From NCBI RefSeq assembly GCF_000820125.1, contig NZ_CDBY01000051.1, forward strand, positions 1-34,219: a stretch of DNA of 34,219 nt, read 5' to 3'. This DNA is from Aeromonas simiae (GTDB lineage: Bacteria > Pseudomonadota > Gammaproteobacteria > Enterobacterales > Aeromonadaceae). The position numbers and the translations under genes are program-made. The notes below the pieces were generated by a model. That model saw only the letters and a program-made list of their open reading frames with translations, was not told where the DNA came from and did no database searches. Below are positions 21,262 to 29,479 of this stretch, piece after piece. Position 1 is the stretch's first letter; each line of letters begins with the position of its first letter.

Positions 21262-21726
21262 TTACTGCTCGTCATCCATGTACGGGTCGGCGTAGCCCAG
21301 CTCGCGCATGATGTCGCGTTCAAGCTGCTCCATCTCTTCGGCCTCGTCGTCCTCGATATGGTCATAACCTAGCAGATGCAGGCTGCCGTGGACAACCATG
21401 TGGGCCCAGTGGGCCTCCAGCGGTTTGCCCTGCTCGTTGGCTTCCTGCTCCACCACCTGACGGCAGATCACCAGATCGCCGAGCAGCGGCAACTCCAGGC
21501 CGGGCGGTGCCTCAAACGGGAAGGAGAGCACGTTGGTCGGCTTGTCCTTGCCACGGTAGGTGAGGTTGAGCTCGTGGCTCTCGGCCTCATCGACCAGACG
21601 AACGGTGACTTCGGCCTCCTGCTGGAAGCCGAGCACGGCGCCGTCCAGCCAGCGCTGAAAATCGGCTTCACCCGGCAATCCCTGTTCGTTGGCGCAGGCC
21701 AGCTGCAAGTCCAGCATCACGCTCAT
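21262..21726 (-). CDS. ybeY: rRNA maturation endoribonuclease YbeY
   Basis: A 154-residue zinc-dependent endoribonuclease involved in 16S rRNA 3'-end maturation and ribosome quality control. The metal site is His113-x3-His117-x5-His123 ([11 protein letters not shown]). Arg58 in [15 protein letters not shown] is the conserved substrate-side residue. The ATG overlaps the ybeZ stop by 4 bases (ATGA), so the nuclease and its PhoH-like partner are translated together. Confidence 0.97.
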   Translation of the reverse strand: MSVMLDLQLACANEQGLPGEADFQRWLDGAVLGFQQEAEVTVRLVDEAESHELNLTYRGKDKPTNVLSFPFEAPPGLELPLLGDLVICRQVVEQEANEQGKPLEAHWAHMVVHGSLHLLGYDHIEDDEAEEMEQLERDIMRELGYADPYMDDEQ

Positions 21727-22784
21727 GCCTGATTCTCCTTGGGGTGGTTGCGCTCGGCATCCTGGGCGGCCTTCTGGCGCGCTTGGGTGGCGTCAAACGC
21801 CTCGTAGGCCTGGACGATGCGGGCCACCACGGGGTGGCGCACCACGTCCTGAGACTGGAAGAAGTTAAAGGAGAGGCCATCGACCCCCTGCAACACCTCG
21901 AGGGCGTGGCGCAGGCCCGACTTGGCGCCGCGCGGCAGGTCGATCTGGGTGATGTCGCCGGTGATCACCGCCTTGGAGTTGAAGCCGATGCGGGTCAGGA
22001 ACATCTTCATCTGCTCTGTGGTGGTGTTCTGGGCTTCGTCGAGGATGATGAAGGCGTCGTTGAGGGTGCGGCCACGCATGTAGGCGAGCGGCGCCACCTC
22101 GATGACGTTGCGCTCGATGAGCTTCTCCACGCGCTCGAAGCCGAGCATCTCGAACAGGGCGTCGTAGAGGGGGCGCAGGTAGGGGTCGACCTTCTGGGAG
22201 AGATCGCCGGGCAGAAAACCGAGCTTCTCGCCCGCCTCGACCGCCGGACGGGTCAGCAGGATGCGGCGGATCTCCTGGCGCTCCAGGGCGTCCACGGCGG
22301 CAGCCACGGCCAGATAGGTCTTGCCGGTGCCGGCCGGGCCGATGCCGAAGGTGATGTCATGGCGCACTATGTTGGCGATGTACTGGGACTGGTTCTGGCT
22401 GCGCGCCTTGATCATGCCGCGCTTGGTCTTGATGTTGACCTCTTTGCCCCAGCTCATGGCTGGATCGCGCGCCTCGCTCTCCCCCTGCTCCAGGGCATGG
22501 CAGCCCTGAATTGCCAGGTGCACCTGATCCGGCTCGATGTCCGGGATCTGATTGCCGCGCACCGGGGCGGTCTCGACGTAGAGCTGCTTGAGCAGCCCGG
22601 CCACCGCCTCGGCCTGGGTGGCGTTACCGAGGATCTGGATATGGTTGTTGCGATAGCTGATCTCGACGCCCATGCGCCGCTCGATCTGCTTGAGGTTGTC
22701 GTCAAACGGCCCGCACAGGCTGGCCAGCCGGGCGTTATCGGCGGGCTCAAGGTGCAGGTTGACGGTAGTGATGTTTCTGCTCAA
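21723..22784 (-). CDS. ybeZ: PhoH-like ATPase YbeZ (PhoL)
   Basis: A 353-residue P-loop NTPase of the PhoH family, which works with YbeY in RNA metabolism. An N-terminal KH-like region ([19 protein letters not shown]) precedes the Walker A motif GPAGTGKT and the Walker B strand [34 protein letters not shown] is typical of the family (shown here by its key parts RRILLTRP and [10 protein letters not shown]). The only start that fits the homologous N-terminus is a TTG at 22784, with GAGG 6 bases upstream. The long frame before it (to 22925) overlaps the end of miaB and is not coding. Confidence 0.95.
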   Translation of the reverse strand: MSRNITTVNLHLEPADNARLASLCGPFDDNLKQIERRMGVEISYRNNHIQILGNATQAEAVAGLLKQLYVETAPVRGNQIPDIEPDQVHLAIQGCHALEQGESEARDPAMSWGKEVNIKTKRGMIKARSQNQSQYIANIVRHDITFGIGPAGTGKTYLAVAAAVDALERQEIRRILLTRPAVEAGEKLGFLPGDLSQKVDPYLRPLYDALFEMLGFERVEKLIERNVIEVAPLAYMRGRTLNDAFIILDEAQNTTTEQMKMFLTRIGFNSKAVITGDITQIDLPRGAKSGLRHALEVLQGVDGLSFNFFQSQDVVRHPVVARIVQAYEAFDATQARQKAAQDAERNHPKENQA

Positions 22785-22836
22785 GAGAGGCCTCGTGAAG
22801 AAGAGGCCGCCCGCCCGAGGGCAGGCGGCTGGCAAA

Positions 22837-24270
22837 TCAGTGGGGGGTGAAGGCGGCGACGCCCAGCTCGTCCGGCACGTTGTCCGGGCGGCGAGCGAGG
22901 ATCTCGCTCGGGGCCATGGCGACACGCAGTCCCATCTCCTCCTCGCCGCGTAGGAAGGTGCCGCGCAGTGAGTGAGGCATCACCTCGGTGATCTCCACAT
23001 CGGCGAAACGGCCGATGAGGCTGTGCGGGCCTTCGAAGTTCACCACCCGGTTGTTCTCGGTACGCCCGCGCAGCTCCATGGGGTTGAGCTTGGAGGGGCC
23101 TTCCACCAGGATGCGCTGGGTGCTGCCCTGCATGGCGCGGCTGATCTGCATCGCCTGATGGTTGATGAGGTGTTGCAACTGGTAGAGGCGCTCTTTCTTC
23201 TCTTCCATGTCCACGTCATCGGGCAGGTCGGCGGCCGGGGTGCCGGGGCGCGGGCTGTAGATGAAGCTGAAGCTCATGTCGAACCCCACCTCCTCGATGA
23301 GCTTCATGGTGGCGGCAAAGTCCTCGGCGGTTTCGCCGGGGAAGCCGACGATGAAGTCGGAGCTGATGGTGATGTCGGGACGGGCGGCGCGCAGGCGGCG
23401 GAGCTTTGACTTGTACTCGAGCGCGGTGTGCGGGCGCTTCATCAGGGTCAGGATGCGATCCGAGCCACTTTGCACCGGCAGGTGCAGGAAGCTGACCAGC
23501 TCAGGGGTGTCTTTGTAGACCTCGATGATGTCGTCGGTGAACTCGATCGGGTGGCTGGTGGTGTAGCGGATGCGATCGATGCCGTCGATGGCGGCCACCA
23601 GACGCAGCAGCTCGGCGAACGAGCAGATCCCCCCTTCGTGGGTGGCGCCGCGGTAGGCGTTGACGTTCTGGCCAAGCAGGTTGACCTCGCGCACCCCCTG
23701 CTCGGCGAGCTGGGCAATTTCATAGAGCACGTCGTCGAGCGGACGGCTCACCTCCTCGCCGCGGGTGTAGGGCACCACGCAGAAGGAGCAGTATTTGGAG
23801 CACCCTTCCATGATGGAGACAAACGCGGTCGCCCCTTCGGCGCGCGGCTCGGGCAGGCGGTCGAACTTCTCGATCTCGGGGAAGCTGACGTCCACCTGGG
23901 CTCCACGGCCCTCCTGGACGCTACGGATCATGGCGGGCAGCCGGTGCAGGGTCTGCGGGCCGAACACGATGTCCACATAGGGGGCGCGGTTGCGGATGGC
24001 ATCCCCTTCCTGGGAGGCGACACAACCGCCCACGCCGATCACCAGCGCCGGGTTCTTTTCCTTGAGCAATTTCCAGCGGCCCAGCTGGTGGAACACCTTC
24101 TCCTGCGCTTTTTCGCGGATGGAACAGGTATTCAGCAGCAGGACATCGGCCTCTTCCGGCTCTTCGGTGAGCTGATAACCGTTGCTGGCGTCGAGCAGGT
24201 CGGCCATCTTGGACGAGTCGTACTCGTTCATCTGGCAGCCCCAGGTCTTGATATGAAGTTTCTTGCTCAT
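22837..24270 (-). CDS. miaB: tRNA-2-methylthio-N6-dimethylallyladenosine synthase
   Basis: A 477-residue radical-SAM methylthiotransferase that adds a methylthio group to isopentenyl-A37 in tRNAs reading UNN codons. The N-terminal UPF0004 domain has its three cluster cysteines ([24 protein letters not shown]). The radical-SAM motif is CSKYCSFC, and a TRAM domain lies near the C-terminus. The start at 24270 gives [13 protein letters not shown]; the open frame upstream overlaps the divergent ubiF region. ybeZ begins 52 bases downstream, as in E. coli. Confidence 0.97.
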   Translation of the reverse strand: MSKKLHIKTWGCQMNEYDSSKMADLLDASNGYQLTEEPEEADVLLLNTCSIREKAQEKVFHQLGRWKLLKEKNPALVIGVGGCVASQEGDAIRNRAPYVDIVFGPQTLHRLPAMIRSVQEGRGAQVDVSFPEIEKFDRLPEPRAEGATAFVSIMEGCSKYCSFCVVPYTRGEEVSRPLDDVLYEIAQLAEQGVREVNLLGQNVNAYRGATHEGGICSFAELLRLVAAIDGIDRIRYTTSHPIEFTDDIIEVYKDTPELVSFLHLPVQSGSDRILTLMKRPHTALEYKSKLRRLRAARPDITISSDFIVGFPGETAEDFAATMKLIEEVGFDMSFSFIYSPRPGTPAADLPDDVDMEEKKERLYQLQHLINHQAMQISRAMQGSTQRILVEGPSKLNPMELRGRTENNRVVNFEGPHSLIGRFADVEITEVMPHSLRGTFLRGEEEMGLRVAMAPSEILARRPDNVPDELGVAAFTPH

Positions 24271-24481
24271 TGCTACTCTTGCGGGTGTTGAAATCGGCAT
24301 GGTCAAAGGACCGGGCATTTTACTCCGCAATGCCGCCCCTGACCAGTTAATATCCAGCCGCGCCATCTCCTGCCTCATGGCGGTTTTTTGTGGCCCCCGG
24401 TCACTGCAGGGGAGGCCAAAGGCGGGTACAATGCCCCCCTCGTCAGCGGCCCGAGTGGCCTGCAACTGGAATTTCAGCGTG

Positions 24482-25648
24482 ATGCAATCTTGTGATATCG
24501 CCATCATTGGCGGTGGCATGGTCGGCGCCGCAGCGGCCGCCCTGCTGGCTCAGCAGGGGCGTGAGGTGGTGCTGGTCGAGGCCGAGCTACCGGCCCCCTT
24601 TGCCGCGGAGCAGCCGTTTGATCTGCGGGTCTCGGCCATCAGCGCCGCCTCGGTCGCCCTGCTCGAGCGGGCTGGCGGCTGGGCGCATACCCGCGCCATG
24701 CGCGCCTGCCCCTACCGGGCTCTCGAGACCTGGGAGTGGGAGGGGTTCACCACCCGTTTTCATGCCGATGAACTGGGGCTGCCCCAGCTTGGCTACATCG
24801 TCGAGAACCGCCTGGTGCAGCTCGGTCTGCTGGCGGCGCTGGAGCAACACCCCCATGTGCGCACCCTGACCCCGGCCCGTCTCGCCCGACTCGAGCAGGA
24901 GCCACAAGGGGTGACCCTGACCCTGACCCTGACCGATGGCGCGCAGCTGAGCGCCCGCTGGGTGCTGGCCTGCGACGGGGCCGAGTCGGTGACCCGGCAG
25001 TTGGCGGGGATCGGCGTGTCGCGCTTCGAGTATCGCCAGCACTGCATGCTCATCAACATCGACACCGATGCGGCGCAGCAGGATATCACCTGGCAGCAGT
25101 TCACCCCGAGCGGCCCGCGCGCCTTCCTGCCCTTGTCGGGCCAGCACGGCTCCTTGGTGTGGTACGACAGCCCGGCGCGCATCCGCGCCCTGATGGCCCT
25201 CGAGCCGGCCGCGCTGGAGCGGGAGATCCGCGCCGCCTTCCCCAGCCGCCTCGGCGGGTTTCGGGTCACCGGGCGCGGCAGTTTTCCGCTGGTGCGCCGT
25301 CACGCCAACCGTTATCACGCCGGCCGGGTGGTGCTGCTCGGGGATGCGGCCCACACCATCAATCCGCTGGCGGGGCAGGGGGTCAACCTCGGCTTTCGCG
25401 ATGTGGCCTGCTGGTGCGAGCTGCTGCAAAACGCCGGAGAAACGTGGCACGACGCCGCGCTGGCGGGGCGCTATGAGCGCCGGCGCCGGCCCGACAATCA
25501 GTTGATGCAGTCGGGGATGGATCTCTTCTACGCCAGCTTTAGCAACCGCCTCGGCCCCCTGCCGGTGCTGCGCAACCTTGGCCTTGGTCTGGCGGATCGG
25601 GCCGGCCCGCTCAAGGCGCTGGCCCTGCGCTACGCCCTCGGCCTCTAG
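24482..25648 (+). CDS. ubiF: Ubiquinone-biosynthesis FAD hydroxylase (UbiF)
   Basis: A 388-residue flavoprotein of the UbiH/COQ6 family that hydroxylates the demethoxyubiquinol ring in aerobic ubiquinone synthesis at the inner membrane. It has an N-terminal dinucleotide-binding GGGMVG (residues 10-15), the DG motif ([10 protein letters not shown]) and the FAD GD motif ([22 protein letters not shown]). Sequence alone does not separate UbiF, UbiH and UbiI; the divergent miaB neighbour, as in E. coli, favours UbiF. A 6-base tandem repeat near 24913 encodes Thr-Leu repeats. The start at 24482 ([12 protein letters not shown]) is set by the family N-terminus; its ribosome binding site is weak. Confidence 0.88.
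   Translation: MQSCDIAIIGGGMVGAAAAALLAQQGREVVLVEAELPAPFAAEQPFDLRVSAISAASVALLERAGGWAHTRAMRACPYRALETWEWEGFTTRFHADELGLPQLGYIVENRLVQLGLLAALEQHPHVRTLTPARLARLEQEPQGVTLTLTLTDGAQLSARWVLACDGAESVTRQLAGIGVSRFEYRQHCMLINIDTDAAQQDITWQQFTPSGPRAFLPLSGQHGSLVWYDSPARIRALMALEPAALEREIRAAFPSRLGGFRVTGRGSFPLVRRHANRYHAGRVVLLGDAAHTINPLAGQGVNLGFRDVACWCELLQNAGETWHDAALAGRYERRRRPDNQLMQSGMDLFYASFSNRLGPLPVLRNLGLGLADRAGPLKALALRYALGL
24912..24934 (+). repeat. Hexanucleotide repeat TGACCC inside ubiF
   Basis: Almost four tandem copies of TGACCC encode Thr-Leu-Thr-Leu-Thr-Leu-Thr. A 6-base unit keeps the reading frame when copy number changes, so length variation would add or remove two residues without breaking the gene. Confidence 0.7.
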
Positions 25649-25740
25649 CCGCGATCACACTTATCGCCGCCGATGCGCCCATGGTCGCCCTTTTCGGGTA
25701 GCATGGCGGTTTCTTCTCGCAGTCAATACGGAATCGGAAC

Positions 25741-26199
25741 ATGCGCAGTACGACACGTGAAATGGCAGCCCACAAGCGGGTTGCCCTGGTCGCCCACGAC
25801 AACATGAAGCAGAACCTGCAACGCTGGGTCATGCAGCGCAAAGAGGCGCTCAAGCTGCACCACCTCTACGCCACCGGCACCACGGGCACCCTGCTTGGCA
25901 AGTCCGCCGGCCTGCCCATCACCTGTCTCTTCTCCGGCCCCATGGGGGGCGATCAGCAACTCGGCGCCCTGATCGCCGAGGGCAAGATCGACGTGCTCAT
26001 CTTCTTCTGGGACCCGCTCAACGCCGTGCCCCATGATCCGGACGTCAAGGCCCTGCTGCGCCTGGCGGCGGTGTGGAACATTCCGGTGGCCACCAACGAG
26101 GCGACCGCCGATTTCCTGATGGACTGCCCGCACATGAACCAGCCGTTCACGGTCGAGATCCCGGATTATGCCGGCTACCTCAAGGAGCGCACTGCCTGA
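25741..26199 (+). CDS. mgsA: Methylglyoxal synthase
   Basis: A 152-residue cytosolic enzyme, exactly the E. coli length, that converts dihydroxyacetone phosphate to methylglyoxal as a bypass when sugar phosphates accumulate and phosphate is low. The catalytic and binding residues are His19, Asp71 (GPMGGDQQ), His98 and Asp101 ([12 protein letters not shown]), all at E. coli numbers. The TGTTG phosphate loop is at 45-49. The gene is monocistronic, 92 bases after ubiF, and ends in a strong terminator. Confidence 0.98.
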   Translation: MRSTTREMAAHKRVALVAHDNMKQNLQRWVMQRKEALKLHHLYATGTTGTLLGKSAGLPITCLFSGPMGGDQQLGALIAEGKIDVLIFFWDPLNAVPHDPDVKALLRLAAVWNIPVATNEATADFLMDCPHMNQPFTVEIPDYAGYLKERTA

Positions 26200-26218
26200 G
26201 GCGCCCCCCTTTGCCGAT

Positions 26219-26249
26219 GAAAAAAGCCGGACACGAGTCCGGCTTTTTT
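26219..26249. terminator. Bidirectional terminator between mgsA and the SieB-like gene
   Basis: A 7-bp GC-rich stem GCCGGAC/GTCCGGC with loop ACGA, extended by A:T pairs and flanked by A on the left and six T on the right. It can end transcription from both convergent genes. Confidence 0.92.
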
Positions 26250-26262
26250 GTTTCCGCCGCCC

Positions 26263-26850
26263 TTAGCGCGACAGCCCCTTCTGGGCGAACTTGGGGCGGG
26301 CATTCATGATCTGCTCGACCTGCTCGTCGCTCATCTTGCCGCGCGACAGCCCCAGCACCTTGTAGGTGAGCAGGGGGCGTGCCGGCAGGGCGATCATCAG
26401 GGCGCGGATCTGGTTCTCGTCCTCTTTCTCCCGGTGTGGGCGGCCATAGGCGTAGGTGAGGATGCCCGCATCCATCAGGTTTTTGACGGCGGGCTCGGTG
26501 ATCGGCAGATTTATGACGCTTTTTCGTTGCAGCACGAACTCGCGCAGCACCGCCTTCTCGTTGAAGTCGAGAAACGAGAGGGTCTGCTCCATCTGGTCGT
26601 GCTGGCGGCGCTCGCTCCACTCGTCACACAGCCACTCCCAGCCGATGAGCAGCCCCTGGCTGGCGAAGTAGGAGAGGGCGACCAGCATGCCGACACCCAG
26701 CCAGCCGCCATAGATCTCGGTCCAGCGGCTGACGGCCCCACCCATCAAGGTGGAGGGGAACAGCAGGATCAGGCTGCAGCACAGCAGCAACCAGACCATG
26801 ACCCAGTTGAGGCGAGCCAGATGATGGAAGTGTTGGATCCAGCGTTTCAT
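26263..26850 (-). CDS. Membrane protein resembling superinfection-exclusion protein B
   Basis: A 195-residue protein with two N-terminal membrane segments (about 15-35 and 47-70) and a cytosolic C-terminal domain. The stretch at 91-131 (LSFLDFNEKAVLREFV, then AVKNLMDAGIL) has the spacing I recall for the SieB-type family: Leu-Ser, Glu-Lys, a Leu-x-x-Phe pair, then a Val/Leu-rich helix before Gly-Ile. SieB of P22-like prophages aborts infection by other phages; chromosomal relatives are mostly uncharacterised. The ATG has GAGGAA 5 bases upstream. It is a single gene with terminators on both sides and no phage genes around. If the family call is wrong, it is simply a two-pass membrane protein of unknown function. 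Confidence 0.55.
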   Translation of the reverse strand: MKRWIQHFHHLARLNWVMVWLLLCCSLILLFPSTLMGGAVSRWTEIYGGWLGVGMLVALSYFASQGLLIGWEWLCDEWSERRQHDQMEQTLSFLDFNEKAVLREFVLQRKSVINLPITEPAVKNLMDAGILTYAYGRPHREKEDENQIRALMIALPARPLLTYKVLGLSRGKMSDEQVEQIMNARPKFAQKGLSR

Positions 26851-26903
26851 GTCTATTCCTCGGTAAAAGGGGCAAGCGCAGGATCCAAAGCAAGGGACGT
26901 GCC

Positions 26904-26935
26904 AATAAAAAAAGGGGCGCAGTGTCCGCCCCTTT
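26904..26935 (-). terminator. Terminator after ansB
   Basis: A 9-bp stem (AAAGGGGCG/CGCCCCTTT) with a seven-base loop is followed on the minus strand by a run of T (CTTTTTTTATT). It begins 28 bases past the ansB stop and isolates the SieB-like gene downstream. Confidence 0.9.
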
Positions 26936-26962
26936 CGCCTCGGTGGCTCAGTAGTGCCGGGA

Positions 26963-28021
26963 TCAGTACTGTTGGAAGTAACGCTGGATCTGCTGGGGAT
27001 CCTTGGTCTTGGTGAGGGCCAGCATCAGCAGCACCCGCGCCTTCTGCGGGTTGAGGGTCTCGGCGGCGACGAAGCCGTACTTGGCGTCATCCACCTCGGC
27101 ATCCAGGGTAGTCGAGCCGGTCGGCACCCGGGCCGAGCGCACCACGCGGATGCCCTCCTTGCTCGCCTTGGCCAGGGTGTCGAACAGGGTGTGGTAGAGG
27201 TTGCCGTTGCCGACACCGGCACTGACGATGCCGTCAAACTTGGCGTCGACCAGCGCCTTGGCCGGCAGATCCGAGGCGTTGGCATAGCTGTAGACGATAC
27301 CGACCTGGGGCAGCTTGTCGAGCTTGCTCACGTCAAACGGGGTAGCGCTGGTGTGCTTGTGCTGCGGGGCGCGCTGGTAGTCGATCTTGCCGTTGTGGAT
27401 ATAGCCGAGCGGGCCGAAGTTGGGGGCGGCGAAGGTCTGCACCCCTGTGGTGTTGGTCTTGGTGACGTCACGGGCATCGAGCACGGTGTCGTTCATCGCC
27501 ACCATCACGCCACGCCCCTTGGAGGCTGGATCGGAGGCGGTCACCACGGCGTTGTAGAGGTTCATCGGGCCGTCGGCGCTCATGGCGGTGGAGGGGCGCA
27601 TGGCGCCGACCAGCACCACCGGCTTGTCACTCTTGACGGTGAGGTTGAGGAAGTAGGCGGTCTCTTCCATGGTGTCGGTGCCGTGGGTGATGACCACGCC
27701 GTCCACGTCATCCTTGGCCAGCAGCTCGTTGACCCGCTTGGCGAGGGTCAGCCACACCTCGTCATTCATGTCTTGGGAGCCGATCTTGACCACCTGCTCC
27801 CCCTGTACCTCGGCGATCTGTTTCATGTCGGGCACGGCGGCGATCAGGGTATCGATGGCGACCTTGCCGGCCTCGTAGTTGGATTGGGTGGCCGATTGGC
27901 CGGCGCCGGCTATGGTGCCGCCGGTGGCCAGGATGTGCACACTGGGCAGGGCAAAGGCGAGCGGGGAGAGGGTCATGCCGAGGACGGCGGCGATCAGGGT
28001 CTTGCGAATGGGGAGGGACAT
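26963..28021 (-). CDS. ansB: Type II L-asparaginase, periplasmic
   Basis: A 352-residue enzyme that hydrolyses asparagine to aspartate and ammonia. A signal peptide (residues 1-24, LAFA cleavage) marks it as the periplasmic type II form. The catalytic Thr36 lies in TGGTIAG, and the second set is Thr115-Asp116 in HGTDTMEE. A SADGPMNLY stretch and the long C-terminal subunit-contact region are also typical. Periplasmic asparaginases supply aspartate and so fumarate for anaerobic respiration, and in E. coli need CRP and FNR. The upstream region here has a good CRP-like site. A terminator follows. Confidence 0.95.
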   Translation of the reverse strand: MSLPIRKTLIAAVLGMTLSPLAFALPSVHILATGGTIAGAGQSATQSNYEAGKVAIDTLIAAVPDMKQIAEVQGEQVVKIGSQDMNDEVWLTLAKRVNELLAKDDVDGVVITHGTDTMEETAYFLNLTVKSDKPVVLVGAMRPSTAMSADGPMNLYNAVVTASDPASKGRGVMVAMNDTVLDARDVTKTNTTGVQTFAAPNFGPLGYIHNGKIDYQRAPQHKHTSATPFDVSKLDKLPQVGIVYSYANASDLPAKALVDAKFDGIVSAGVGNGNLYHTLFDTLAKASKEGIRVVRSARVPTGSTTLDAEVDDAKYGFVAAETLNPQKARVLLMLALTKTKDPQQIQRYFQQY

Positions 28022-28061
28022 GCTGCGACTTCCTTCTCTGGTTGATTAAAAAATCGCAGCA

Positions 28062-28103
28062 ATTTTGCGCCTTTTGTTTGGGTGGTTTGTGACCAGATTC
28101 ACC
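28062..28103 (-). promoter_or_regulatory. CRP-type class II promoter of ansB
   Basis: TGTGA-N6-TCACC lies at 28088-28103, a nine-of-ten match to the CRP dyad. On the minus strand a CAAAAT -10 lies at 28062-28067, giving a start near 28055. The dyad centre is then about 40.5 bases upstream, the spacing of a class II activator site that replaces the -35. The 5' leader would be about 34 bases. The same dyad could be bound by a related regulator of the CRP/FNR family; I do not see a clean FNR site (TTGAT-N4-ATCAA). Confidence 0.55.
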
Positions 28104-28170
28104 AAAAGACAGACTGACACCGAATTTTTACCTGTTTTTTACCTCTAAATAGAGATATTAACCAGAGGCA

Positions 28171-28362
28171 TCAACTGGCGTTGAAGCCCTGTGCCTCAAC
28201 CAGTGCGATCAGGGCCGCTCGCTCGATCTCCCCTTCGACTCGGGCGGTGGCGCTGGCGAAATCCACCTCGACATGGGTCACGCCGGGCTGGCTGGCCAGC
28301 GCCTTTTGCAGCGAGGCGGCGCAGCCGCCGCAGGACATACCGGTGACATGTAGTTCGATCAT
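28171..28362 (-). CDS. Heavy-metal-associated (CopZ-like) copper chaperone
   Basis: A 63-residue single HMA domain with the metal-binding loop Gly-Met-Ser-Cys11-Gly-Gly-Cys14 and the family's beta-alpha-beta-beta-alpha-beta pattern, ending GFNAS. Such proteins carry Cu(I) to a P-type ATPase. The absence of a signal peptide makes it cytosolic, unlike MerP. I start it at 28362, after GAGGAG; the 20 codons open upstream lie in the promoter. No copA or cueR gene is in the window, so its ATPase partner must be elsewhere. The promoter just upstream has MerR-family geometry. Confidence 0.85.
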   Translation of the reverse strand: MIELHVTGMSCGGCAASLQKALASQPGVTHVEVDFASATARVEGEIERAALIALVEAQGFNAS

Positions 28363-28391
28363 GGTGCTACTCCTCGTGTGACGATGGTTTG

Positions 28392-28422
28392 ACCTTACGC
28401 CTGCCGGCTGGGGCAAGGTCAA
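28392..28422 (-). promoter_or_regulatory. MerR/CueR-type promoter with 19-bp spacer
   Basis: On the minus strand TTGACC (28417-28422) and TAAGGT (28392-28397) are exactly 19 bases apart, the over-long spacing that MerR-family activators correct by twisting DNA. The same -10 sequence, TAAGGT, occurs in the mer operon promoter. The spacer holds the partial dyad TGCC-N6-GGCA, and the outer GACCTT and AAGGTC form a second one. The -35 overlaps the stop codon of the AEC transporter gene (28419-28421). It would start the chaperone mRNA near 28385, about 22 bases before the ATG. CueR is the likely regulator, by inference. Confidence 0.65.
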
Positions 28423-29369
28423 GCCATCAGGCCGAGATAGCCCATCAGCGCCGCACCCAGGCTGGTGGTGAGCAGGGAGCCGAGGGTGGTGGTGGCGATG
28501 ATATTGGCGGCCGTGGTGCTGTCGCCGCCCATGGCGCGGGTCATCACGTAGCTGGCGGCGGCCGTCGGGGTCGAGCTGACCAGAAACAGGATGCCGAGCG
28601 CCTGACCGCGAAAGCCGAGCAACCAGGCCCCGACCACCAGCAGCAGCGGGATCAGCAGCAGGCGGTTGGCGGTGGCCCAGCCGGTGAGGGCGACGCCACC
28701 GCGCAGCACCCTGAGGTTGAGGCTGGCACCGGTGCAGAGCAGGGCCAGCGGCAGGGTCATGTGGGCAAAGTAGTTGCCGGTGGTGAGCAGCAGCTCGGGC
28801 AGCGCCACTCCAAACAGGCTAAACGGCAGTGCCGAGACGATGGCGATGATGAGGGGATTTTTGGCCACCCCTTTCACGATGGGCCGCAGGCCATGGCCCC
28901 CGCCGAGGCTGCGGGTCAGGGTGATCACCGCGAGGATGTTATAGAGCACGGTGACCGCTCCCACGTAGAGGGCGGCGGCCCCGATCCCCTCGGGGCCGTA
29001 GGCGTTTTGCACATAGGCCAGCCCCATGATCCCCATGTTGCCGCGAAAGCTCCCCTGCACGAAGATGCCGCGCAGGCGCCGCTCGCCGATGCAGCGCGCC
29101 GCCGTCAGCTCGAGCAGCACGAAGGCGGTGAGGGTGGCGAGCAGGCCGTAGAGGATCAGCCAGGGGCTCGGCATGGTCGAGAAGTCGGTGCGCACCATGC
29201 TGAGAAACAAGAGGGCCGGCAGGGTCACCTGGAACACCAGTCGCGAGGCCGATTCGACGAAGCTGTCGGGTAACAGGCCGAGGCGTTTGAGGGCGATGCC
29301 GAGCAGCAACACCAGACAGATGGGGCCGGTGATCGAGAGTGAGAAGTGCAGGCTGGCGAGGAGATCCAT
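28419..29369 (-). CDS. AEC-family (auxin efflux carrier-like) transporter
   Basis: A 316-residue polytopic inner-membrane protein of about ten segments in two five-helix repeats. FVQGSFRGNMGIMGLAY (100-116) and the matching C-terminal half SSTPTAAASYVMTRAMGGD are typical of the family, where bacterial members carry malonate, malate or similar acids, or amino acids. The substrate cannot be told here. It is divergent from treR, and its stop overlaps the -35 of the metal-type promoter of the chaperone gene. Nothing connects it with trehalose except position. Confidence 0.85.
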   Translation of the reverse strand: MDLLASLHFSLSITGPICLVLLLGIALKRLGLLPDSFVESASRLVFQVTLPALLFLSMVRTDFSTMPSPWLILYGLLATLTAFVLLELTAARCIGERRLRGIFVQGSFRGNMGIMGLAYVQNAYGPEGIGAAALYVGAVTVLYNILAVITLTRSLGGGHGLRPIVKGVAKNPLIIAIVSALPFSLFGVALPELLLTTGNYFAHMTLPLALLCTGASLNLRVLRGGVALTGWATANRLLLIPLLLVVGAWLLGFRGQALGILFLVSSTPTAAASYVMTRAMGGDSTTAANIIATTTLGSLLTTSLGAALMGYLGLMA

Positions 29370-29479
29370 CGTCCTCTCCTTCGTTGAAGACGGGGAGCCA
29401 TTCTAGCGCCATCGGCTTGTATTTGCCGGAGCGAATCACAACAATACGGCCCTCTTCCCCCCATTTTTGATGCCGTGCC

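Noticed and set aside
28042..28058. FNR-like box before ansB (TTGATTAAAAAATCG)
   Set aside because: Only the left half matches TTGAT; the right half does not give ATCAA at the proper spacing.
28389..28419. A plus-strand TTGACC-N19-CAAGGT mirror of the metal-type promoter
   Set aside because: It follows from the dyad symmetry. The -10 lacks the first T, and the transcript would run antisense into the AEC transporter with no gene to serve.
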